Shown one piece after another: positions 34,793 to 41,270 of a DNA stretch of 41,270 bases. The notes below the pieces were generated by a model. That model made no database searches. It worked only from the letters and a program-made list of their open reading frames with translations, and was not told the DNA's origin. The stretch's first letter is position 1; every line of letters begins with the position of its first letter. Position numbers and translations under genes: made by a program. This DNA comes from JAQUGA01 sp964521105 (GTDB taxonomy: Bacteria > Bacteroidota > Bacteroidia > Bacteroidales > WCHB1-69), in NCBI GenBank assembly GCA_964521105.1, contig CAZFPO010000016.1, positions 1 to 41,270 of the forward strand. The letters run 5' to 3'.

Positions 34793-35755
34793 ATGATAGA
34801 GCAGGTTTTTGAATTAGACAATGATCAATTAAAAGAAATTAATGGTGTTAACAGCGTTAATATCAATAAATTAATAAAAGCTTTTCCGAAGTTAAAAGTA
34901 ATAAATAGAGGAAACGAACTAAAGGTATTAGGAGAAGCATCTGATATTATAACTTTTGAACAAAAATTAAAACTAATAATACTACATATTGAGCGCTTTG
35001 GCAGAATAAATACTCAAGATATCGAACAGCTTATTGGTGAAGATATTGTATTTAAGGAAAACCAAAATAATGAAGATGATTTAATATTATTTGGTCGCGA
35101 AGGCAAAGCGATTAAAGCACGTACAAAAAATCAAAAAAAATTAGTGTCTAGTGTGTTAGAAAATGACATGATTTTTGCCGTAGGACCTGCTGGAACAGGA
35201 AAAACTTATACAGCTGTTGCTCTTGCAGTTAAGGCATTAAAAGAAAAACAAATACGCCGCATTATATTAACACGACCAGCTGTTGAAGCCGGAGAAAACT
35301 TAGGTTTTTTACCGGGTGATTTACGCGACAAGCTCGACCCGTACTTGCAACCTCTTTACGATGCCCTTCGCGATATGATTCCTACTCAGAAGTTACTTAC
35401 ATATTTTGAAGATGGAACCATTGAAATTGCTCCCCTTGCGTTTATGCGAGGCAGAACATTGGACAATGCTTATGTGATATTAGATGAAGCTCAAAATGCT
35501 ACCCAAGGGCAATTAAAAATGTTTTTAACACGAATGGGTAAAAATGCTAAGTTTTTTATTACTGGCGATTTAACACAAGTTGATTTACCACGAAATCAAA
35601 CGTCAGGTTTAATAAGTTCTATTAGCATTCTAAAAAATATTCCTGGAATATCAGTAATTACGCTTGATAAATGCGACGTTGTTCGACATCAATTAGTTAC
35701 GAAAATTATTGAAGCTTACGAAAAAATTGAAGAAAATAAAACAAGCATAAAATAA
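34793..35755 (+). CDS. PhoH-family ATPase
   Basis: 320 residues, normal length. Walker A is GPAGTGKT (131-138), Walker B with VILDEAQN (228-235), and a further FITGDLTQVDLP stretch (about 256-267) forms the third helicase-like motif. The N-terminal 80 residues are the small KH-like part of PhoH/YbeZ proteins. YbeZ-type PhoH proteins are linked to rRNA maturation and ribosome-associated RNA metabolism with YbeY; no ybeY is next to it here. It heads a forward operon. Confidence 0.9.
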   Translation: MIEQVFELDNDQLKEINGVNSVNINKLIKAFPKLKVINRGNELKVLGEASDIITFEQKLKLIILHIERFGRINTQDIEQLIGEDIVFKENQNNEDDLILFGREGKAIKARTKNQKKLVSSVLENDMIFAVGPAGTGKTYTAVALAVKALKEKQIRRIILTRPAVEAGENLGFLPGDLRDKLDPYLQPLYDALRDMIPTQKLLTYFEDGTIEIAPLAFMRGRTLDNAYVILDEAQNATQGQLKMFLTRMGKNAKFFITGDLTQVDLPRNQTSGLISSISILKNIPGISVITLDKCDVVRHQLVTKIIEAYEKIEENKTSIK

Positions 35756-35762
35756 TCACATC

Positions 35763-36713
35763 ATGAAAAATGCCCTGACGAAAACAGAATTTCATTTTCC
35801 AAACCAAAAAAATGTTTATATTGGAAAAGTTAGAGACGTTTATAATATTAATGATGAACTTTTAGTAATGGTTGTAACCGACAGAATATCAGCCTTTGAT
35901 GTTGTTTTACCAAAAGGAATACCTTTTAAAGGACAAGTTTTAAACCAAATTGCTTCCGATTTTTTAGATGCCACTTCCGACATTTGTCCAAATTGGAAAA
36001 TTGCTACCCCCGACCCTATGGTTACCGTTGGTCATTTTTGCAAACCATTTGCAGTGGAGATGATTATCAGAGGTTATTTAACTGGAAGTTCTTGGAGAGC
36101 TTATAAAAATGGAGCTCGAGAAATCTGTGGAGTTAAAATACCCGATGGCATGAAAGAACATCAAAAGTTTGATAATCCTATTATCACTCCTACTACTAAA
36201 GCAGATGAAGGTCATGACGAAGATATCACACGTAAACAAATCATTGAACAAGGCATAGTATCAGAAGAAGATTATTTATTACTTGAAAAATATACTCGTC
36301 AGCTTTTTCAAAGAGGAAGCGAAATAGCTGCAAAACACGGATTAATTTTAGTTGATACAAAATATGAATTTGGTAAAAAAGATGGAAAAATATATTTAAT
36401 TGACGAAATTCATACCCCCGACTCGTCTAGATATTTTTATTTAGAAGGTTATGAAGAACGTCAATTAAAAGGAGAAACTCAAAAACAACTTTCCAAAGAA
36501 TTCGTTAGAGAATGGCTAATGGATAATGGATTTCAAGGAAAAGATGGACAAAAAATTCCAGAAATGAGTGATGTTTTTGTTTCTCAAGTTTCGGAACGTT
36601 ACATTGAATTGTACGAAAATATTACTGGAAAAAAATTCGACAAAGCGAATACAAACGATGTTTTAAGTAGAGTAGAAAATAATGTACTAAAATATTTATC
36701 TTCAGCAAACTAA
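35763..36713 (+). CDS. purC: SAICAR synthetase (phosphoribosylaminoimidazole-succinocarboxamide synthase)
   Basis: 316 residues, the longer type. Signature stretches are YIGKVRDVY (19-27), VVTDRISAFDVVLP, FAVEMIIRGYLTGSSW (about 98-113) and LIDEIHTPDSSRY (about 211-223). It joins aspartate to CAIR in de novo purine synthesis. Seven bases separate it from phoH and eleven from the aminotransferase gene, so it seems to be within the same operon although the functions are unrelated. Confidence 0.97.
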   Translation: MKNALTKTEFHFPNQKNVYIGKVRDVYNINDELLVMVVTDRISAFDVVLPKGIPFKGQVLNQIASDFLDATSDICPNWKIATPDPMVTVGHFCKPFAVEMIIRGYLTGSSWRAYKNGAREICGVKIPDGMKEHQKFDNPIITPTTKADEGHDEDITRKQIIEQGIVSEEDYLLLEKYTRQLFQRGSEIAAKHGLILVDTKYEFGKKDGKIYLIDEIHTPDSSRYFYLEGYEERQLKGETQKQLSKEFVREWLMDNGFQGKDGQKIPEMSDVFVSQVSERYIELYENITGKKFDKANTNDVLSRVENNVLKYLSSAN

Positions 36714-36724
36714 AGAATCAAAAT

Positions 36725-37942
36725 ATGGATGTAATAACATTTTCGCCACCTCGTATTGACGAAAAAATAATAAAGGAAGTAAGCGAGGCTTTACGCTCGG
36801 GTTGGATAACTACAGGTCCTAGAACAAAACTTTTTGAAAAACGATTGAAAGAATTTTGTAATGTCCCCGAAGTACTTTGTTTAAATTCAGCCACTGCAGG
36901 ACTAGAATTAATGTTGCGTTGGTTTGGAGTTGGAAAAGGTGATGAAGTTATATTACCCGCATACACTTATACGGCCACTGCTAATGTTATTATTCATTGT
37001 GGAGCAAAACCAGTTTTTGTTGATATTAATGATGATTTTAATATTTCGATAAATGGAATTAAAAAAGCAATAACAAGTCGTACAAAAGTAATTATGCCTG
37101 TTGATTTAGCTGGTTTTCCATGCGACTACGACGAACTAAACAGTTTAGTAAAAAGTTCAAAAATCAATTCCAAGTTTATAGCTAATAACGATGTTCAGCA
37201 GAAATTAGGTAGAATACTTATACTTTCTGATGCTGCACATTCGGTTGGAGCTCTATACAAAAACAAACGAACTGGAAGTTTAACCGATGTTACCGTGTTT
37301 TCGTTTCATGCAGTTAAAAACCTAACAACAGCCGAAGGTGGTGCAATTTGCTTAAATTTACCCGAACCATTTGATAACACAGAGGAATATAAATACCTTT
37401 GTATTAAATCATTACATGGACAATCGAAAGACGCTTTAGCAAAAATGCAACTTGGCAATTGGAAGTATGATATTATTGAAGCCGGATATAAATTTAATAT
37501 GACTGATATTCAAGCTGCTATAGGTTTAATTGAGCTCGAACGTTATGAGTCTGATATGCTTAAACGGCGGAAAGAGATATTTGATTTATATTCAAAACTA
37601 TTTGCTAATCATCAATTTGCAATTTTACCAACCTACGAAACTAATCAAAAAAAATCTTCGTACCATGTTTATACATTACGCATAAAAAACATTACCGAAA
37701 CTGAACGTGATAAAATAATGGAATTAATATTTCAGAAAAAGGTTTCTGTTAATGTTCATTTTATACCCGTTCCCATGATGTCGTTTTATAAAAAAATGGG
37801 ATATAACATTGATGATTACCCTAATTCATACAAAAACTTTTCATGTGAAATTAGTTTACCAGTATACTACGATTTGACCAATGAACAGGTAGAAAGAGTT
37901 GCAAAAACTGTAATAGAGTCATATCAAATTCTGAAAAAATAA
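36725..37942 (+). CDS. DegT/DnrJ/EryC1-family sugar aminotransferase
   Basis: 405 residues. PLP-binding features: SATAGLELML (55-64), DAAHSVGA (169-176, D169 contacts the ring), and Schiff-base lysine K198 in FSFHAVKNLTTAEGG. The C-terminal YHVYTLRI and the loop before the final helices fit sugar aminotransferases that act on UDP- or dTDP-4-keto sugars. A roughly 25-residue insertion (about 143-167) precedes the Asp and is common in Bacteroidetes members. With the initiating sugar transferase immediately after, it probably makes a 4-amino-4,6-dideoxy sugar, for example the PglE reaction; the 4,6-dehydratase is not in the window. Confidence 0.9.
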   Translation: MDVITFSPPRIDEKIIKEVSEALRSGWITTGPRTKLFEKRLKEFCNVPEVLCLNSATAGLELMLRWFGVGKGDEVILPAYTYTATANVIIHCGAKPVFVDINDDFNISINGIKKAITSRTKVIMPVDLAGFPCDYDELNSLVKSSKINSKFIANNDVQQKLGRILILSDAAHSVGALYKNKRTGSLTDVTVFSFHAVKNLTTAEGGAICLNLPEPFDNTEEYKYLCIKSLHGQSKDALAKMQLGNWKYDIIEAGYKFNMTDIQAAIGLIELERYESDMLKRRKEIFDLYSKLFANHQFAILPTYETNQKKSSYHVYTLRIKNITETERDKIMELIFQKKVSVNVHFIPVPMMSFYKKMGYNIDDYPNSYKNFSCEISLPVYYDLTNEQVERVAKTVIESYQILKK

Positions 37943-37944
37943 TT

Positions 37945-38535
37945 ATGATAAAAAGAAGTTTTGATGTTCTTTTTTCATTAATTGGAATAACTATTCTATT
38001 TCCAATATTCTTTATTACATCAATTTTCATCATTATTGATTCAAAAGGAGGAATTTTTTATAAACAAATTAGAGTTGGCAAAAAAAATAAAGATTTTACT
38101 TTGTTAAAATTTAGAACAATGTATTCAAATTCCGATAAAAAGGGGTTGCTAACAGTAGGTTTATCCGACAGTAGGGTTACAAAAACCGGAAAATTTCTTC
38201 GTAAATATAAATTTGATGAACTACCACAACTAATAAATATACTCAAAGGTGAAATGAGTTTTGTAGGTCCTCGTCCTGAAGTACGAAAATATGTTAATTT
38301 ATATACTTCCGAGCAATTAAAAGTGTTGGAAGTAAAACCTGGATTAACCGATTATGCTTCTATCGAATACATTGATGAAAGTGAATTATTAGCACAATCA
38401 TCAAACCCAGAAAAAACTTATATTGAATTAATTATGCCTAATAAATTAAAGTTAAACTTTAAATATATAGAAAATCAAAGTTTAGGAACAGATATTTCGA
38501 TTTTATTTAAAACTTTTTTTAAAATTTTAAGATAG
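37945..38535 (+). CDS. Initiating sugar transferase (PglC/WcaJ-like)
   Basis: 196 residues, the short monotopic form. One reentrant membrane segment (about 10-32) is followed by FYKQIRVGKK (38-47), KFRTMY (55-60), the catalytic DE pair D91-E92 in KFDELPQL, and FVGPRPEV (106-113). It moves a phosphosugar from a UDP-sugar to undecaprenyl phosphate, the first membrane step of surface glycan assembly. Its ATG is 2 bases after the aminotransferase stop, which suggests it uses that product. It converges with the polymerase gene with only three bases between them. Confidence 0.92.
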   Translation: MIKRSFDVLFSLIGITILFPIFFITSIFIIIDSKGGIFYKQIRVGKKNKDFTLLKFRTMYSNSDKKGLLTVGLSDSRVTKTGKFLRKYKFDELPQLINILKGEMSFVGPRPEVRKYVNLYTSEQLKVLEVKPGLTDYASIEYIDESELLAQSSNPEKTYIELIMPNKLKLNFKYIENQSLGTDISILFKTFFKILR

Positions 38536-38538
38536 TAA

Positions 38539-39972
38539 TTATATTTTATCATCTTCTATGTCTGAATAGTATACATTCATAGTAACAATTATTGCAGTAA
38601 AGCCCCAAAAAGGAACTGATAGTTTATCAGTATCCAGAAAGTTGTTTAGAAAACCATGAATATAATAAGTGATTAAACTCAACAGAGATATTAATGTGTA
38701 AAGTTTGATGTTATTATTTTTTGCTTTGAAGTATGTTATATTGCCGTAAGTTATTGTAAAAACTATAATTATCAAAAATGTGATTAAACCCAAAACCCCA
38801 CTTTCGGCAAGTGGTCCAATATATTCACTATGAGCATTTCCTCCGTTTCCTGCATTAGTACTAATAATAGTTTTTTCTCGAGCATGTTGATATGGTCCAT
38901 ACACAAACTGGTATGTTCCAGGTCCCCATCCAGTTAATGGTCTTTCGTTAAAAAGTCTAAATGCAGACGACCATCTATTTAAACGTTCAAGATTTGATGC
39001 ATCGGTGGAAATATTAGAGATTGACTCAACATGTTCAACAAAATTAGTACTTGAATCCTGATTATTTTTATTAAGTTTATTAATAATGTCCTGCTCAAAA
39101 GCAAAAAACAAACCCACAAATAAAATGGAAAAGGCAATAATCCAATAATATTTTATTCTTAATTTTAAGATAAATAAAACACCTAAAGCAGCTATTACGC
39201 TAACCCACGCCGCTCTGCAAAACGACAAAAACAAACCAGTAAATAGGGCTAAAAAGACAATGAATAATATTAATTTTCTTGTTCTATTAAAACCTTTTTC
39301 GAATAATAATCCAAAGGTAGCCACCGAAAACATGGCTAATGCAGCTCCATAAGACGTATGATCATTATAAAATGGTTTCATTACCCAGTGACCTACTTTT
39401 TCGTCAAAACCATAAGTAGAGTGAGCATAAGTAGTATAAATTATAACAATTACTAAGCTTAATGCATACAACCATATAAACTTTTTGATATTTGATAAAT
39501 TATTGCGAAAAACCAATATTGCAAAAAAGTAAAATGAAATAATAAACCAAAGTTTTGCAGCTAAAAATTTAAAAGATACAATGGGAAATTCGCTAAGTAT
39601 CGAAGTAATTAAAAGCCAAATTAAATAAACAATTATTGCAATAGAAACCGGATGTTTCGTAATTTTATTATCATAGTTATTATCTTTAAAAATTCGCAGA
39701 CAAAAAATTGCAGACAAAACAATCATTAATGCTTCCGAAGGTAAAGACAATCCGACATTGAATAATTTATCGTTTAAATCAACAGATAATGGTGTTAAAA
39801 ATGCAATTAATAACAGCAATTTATCCGAAGCAAAAAAAGCGAACATTCCAATTAATAGTAAACCAACAATTGCTGGAAACCAAAAAAATTCTTTCCATAT
39901 TAATAGCGAATTAACAAGCAGAAATAAGCCTGTAATGACATAAACCCACCAAGTTTTATGATTATTTTGCAA
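38539..39972 (-). CDS. O-antigen polymerase/ligase family membrane protein (Wzy/WaaL-like)
   Basis: 477 residues with ten to twelve membrane helices. The long outer loop contains the Wzy_C signature: ERLNRWSSAFRLFNERPLTG followed by WGPGTYQF, and HSEYIGPLAESGVLGL after it, with the conserved H near 386. Members either polymerise O-units or attach glycan to lipid A or proteins; sequence does not decide. Its start lies 5 bases after the Wzz-like stop, so the two are co-transcribed. Confidence 0.85.
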   Translation of the reverse strand: MQNNHKTWWVYVITGLFLLVNSLLIWKEFFWFPAIVGLLLIGMFAFFASDKLLLLIAFLTPLSVDLNDKLFNVGLSLPSEALMIVLSAIFCLRIFKDNNYDNKITKHPVSIAIIVYLIWLLITSILSEFPIVSFKFLAAKLWFIISFYFFAILVFRNNLSNIKKFIWLYALSLVIVIIYTTYAHSTYGFDEKVGHWVMKPFYNDHTSYGAALAMFSVATFGLLFEKGFNRTRKLILFIVFLALFTGLFLSFCRAAWVSVIAALGVLFILKLRIKYYWIIAFSILFVGLFFAFEQDIINKLNKNNQDSSTNFVEHVESISNISTDASNLERLNRWSSAFRLFNERPLTGWGPGTYQFVYGPYQHAREKTIISTNAGNGGNAHSEYIGPLAESGVLGLITFLIIIVFTITYGNITYFKAKNNNIKLYTLISLLSLITYYIHGFLNNFLDTDKLSVPFWGFTAIIVTMNVYYSDIEDDKI

Positions 39973-39977
39973 TGGAA

Positions 39978-41012
39978 TTAAATTTCGGTATTTCTTTTAG
40001 ATAAAAAATTTGATTTTGCAAGAGTGTCGTATGAAATTAGAGTTAACACACTTAAAAGCAAGGCTGCAAAAGTTGAAACAACCACAATTAACCAACGAAC
40101 TGGATACGATTTTCGTTCGGCTTTATATGCTTTATCAACTAAAAACTTTTGAGGGAGCGACATTTCGGCATCAACTTTAGCTTCTTTATACTTTTCTTGA
40201 ATTGATGAAAACTGAAGTTTATCATTAACTAGCTGGTCGCGAAGTGAAATAAATGCACCGCCATATTTTGCTAACTTGTCTAATTCAACTTTAATAGCAT
40301 CAGAGCCTTTAATATTTCCTTTTGATAATGCGATAGCATATTGTTCACCAAGCGTTTCAATTTGAGAATCATAATCATAAATTCCCATAGAACGAAGAAC
40401 GTTTAAAGAATCTTCCTTACACTTTATTTCATTTAACAACGCATTATACTCCGATTCTACAATTTTAAAAGCTTGTATGGCTCTTTCTCGCTGCATTTCA
40501 TTTTTCACAGAGTCGAGTAAATCAGCAATATCATTTGCAATATTTGCAGCCATTTGAGGGTCGGCATCCATTACAGTAATTTGAACTGCCATGTATTCGG
40601 TGCGTTTAAAACTTATATTGCTGTCAAATTCTTTATATAAATTTGTCATTTTCACTTTTGAATCGGGGTCGATATCGTAATGTTTCATCAAATCATATTT
40701 TTTTATGATTCGTTCTTTAATTTTACTTGAGGATAAAATTTGAAGCATCTGCTCAGCCTGAGATTCCTCACCAAATTCTAAAATATCTTGCCGCCCTGAA
40801 ACATTTTGCGATAAAAGCGCTTTAGAAATTGAATTAGTTGATGTTGGAAACATTATAACCGTTGATTTATATTTTGGGGTAATAAACCATGGCGAAGAAA
40901 ATAAAGAACTAATTATAATTGCAGATATTCCAACAATTATAAATAACTTACGCCATTGCCATAAATAAAGGATAATGTTGGTTGAGTTAAAGTCAAATTC
41001 GTTTTTTTTCAT
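39978..41012 (-). CDS. Wzz-type polysaccharide chain-length regulator
   Basis: 344 residues with membrane segments near the N-terminus (about 26-46) and the C-terminus (about 304-326), and a large periplasmic domain between with coiled-coil stretches (about 160-200 and 260-290). Typical Wzz stretches are TPKYKSTVIMFP early and MSLPQKFLVDKAYKAERKSY-P just before the last helix. It has no tyrosine kinase domain, so it is the class that sets O-antigen or exopolysaccharide length. It precedes the polymerase gene on the minus strand. Confidence 0.88.
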   Translation of the reverse strand: MKKNEFDFNSTNIILYLWQWRKLFIIVGISAIIISSLFSSPWFITPKYKSTVIMFPTSTNSISKALLSQNVSGRQDILEFGEESQAEQMLQILSSSKIKERIIKKYDLMKHYDIDPDSKVKMTNLYKEFDSNISFKRTEYMAVQITVMDADPQMAANIANDIADLLDSVKNEMQRERAIQAFKIVESEYNALLNEIKCKEDSLNVLRSMGIYDYDSQIETLGEQYAIALSKGNIKGSDAIKVELDKLAKYGGAFISLRDQLVNDKLQFSSIQEKYKEAKVDAEMSLPQKFLVDKAYKAERKSYPVRWLIVVVSTFAALLLSVLTLISYDTLAKSNFLSKRNTEI

Positions 41013-41168
41013 GTATTTTTTTTTGCAAATTTATAAAAAAAGCTTTTTAAACTCTTAGTTATTTGTTCATCAAGTTTTTTTAACGACAAATAAATGATTT
41101 TATTTTAAACGTTACATAAAATAATTAAGTTGATTTTTAGAGGTTTAATTAAAAATAGAAAATTGAAG

Positions 41169-41198
41169 TTGATAATTAAAAAAAATATATTAATTTTG
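41169..41198 (+). promoter_or_regulatory. Promoter of the tRNA gene
   Basis: -33 box TTG (41169-41171) and -7 box TAATTTTG (41191-41198) are 19 bases apart, an ideal match to the Bacteroidetes sigma factor consensus. Transcription would begin about 10 bases before the tRNA. This is the best-formed promoter in the window. Confidence 0.75.
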
Positions 41199-41214
41199 CA
41201 CCCACCAAAAATAC

Positions 41215-41270
41215 AGCGGGGTAGCTCAGTTGGTTAGAGCGTCGGATTCATAACCCGGAGGTCACGAGTT
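41215..41270 (+). tRNA. tRNA-Met (anticodon CAT), 3' end outside the window
   Basis: Starts with AGCGGGG then TA at positions 8-9, D-stem GCTC/GAGC around AGTTGGTTA, and an anticodon loop TTCATAA with anticodon CAT. The anticodon stem is TCGGA/CCCGG with one mismatch next to the loop, and the T arm begins ACGAGTT at the window end. CAT also occurs in tRNA-Ile2 and initiator tRNA, and the acceptor 3' side is not visible, so the class is open; the D-stem with GCTC suggests an elongator. Confidence 0.88.

Noticed and set aside
41215..41270. tRNA as an integration site for a mobile element
   Set aside because: No integrase and no duplicated tRNA end is visible; the gene is cut by the window edge.

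Overview
The window looks like a chromosomal segment of an AT-rich member of the Bacteroidetes (Bacteroidota), most likely a marine or environmental Bacteroidales/Flavobacteriia-type organism; I cannot place it to genus. Reasons: three secreted proteins end in a type IX secretion (T9SS) C-terminal sorting domain; start codons are preceded by A-rich stretches rather than Shine-Dalgarno sites; many genes have a TAnnTTTG -7 promoter box; and several families are typical of the phylum (DUF4199, gingipain-like C25 peptidase, LytS/LytTR pairs, lipoproteins with Cys-Lys-Lys-Asp-Asp starts).

Layout. 1-324 is non-coding with a terminator and an unexplained nested stem-loop. 325-2555 is a very AT-rich accessory block: an Mrr-like nuclease with a separate N-terminal domain, a second small protein that also shows a PD-(D/E)XK-like core, and an unknown secreted protein. 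2650-4945 is a compact operon for amino-sugar (peptidoglycan) recycling: an AmgK-like kinase fused to a RapZ C-terminal domain, a 42-residue Cys-rich miniprotein, and a MurU-like nucleotidyltransferase. A GAAAGTT heptamer repeat and a GC-rich palindrome separate it from an AddB-like nuclease (5163-8024). A 1700-residue gingipain-like protease follows, then a 670-bp gene-poor stretch.

14115-17652 was originally one operon: LiaF-like membrane protein, LytS-type histidine kinase, LytTR response regulator. A complete IS1595-family element (14920-15879) with an 8-bp target duplication sits within the fifth codon of the kinase gene, separating its ATG from the rest. This is the clearest recent event in the window.

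17694-22218 (minus) is an operon of a MORN-repeat secreted protein, MnmA, a lipoprotein and a T9SS subtilisin-like protease. 22249-26057 (minus) is a glycan operon: DUF4199 protein, GT2, GT4, GmhA and a GmhB-like phosphatase lacking the usual zinc-loop cysteines. 26256-36713 is mostly housekeeping: nucleoside permease, ribosomal protein S1, a T9SS cargo protein, RNase Z, a GlcNAc-kinase-like ATPase, a thioredoxin-fold protein, a coiled-coil lipoprotein, a SAM-hydrolysing DUF62 protein, PhoH and PurC. 36725-41012 starts a surface-polysaccharide locus: DegT-type aminotransferase, initiating sugar transferase, Wzy/WaaL-like polymerase and Wzz. The window ends inside a tRNA-Met (CAT).

The best candidates for something less described are the paired nuclease block at the left end, the kinase-RapZ fusion with its miniprotein, and the IS-split kinase. 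None of these can be proved novel without database searches.
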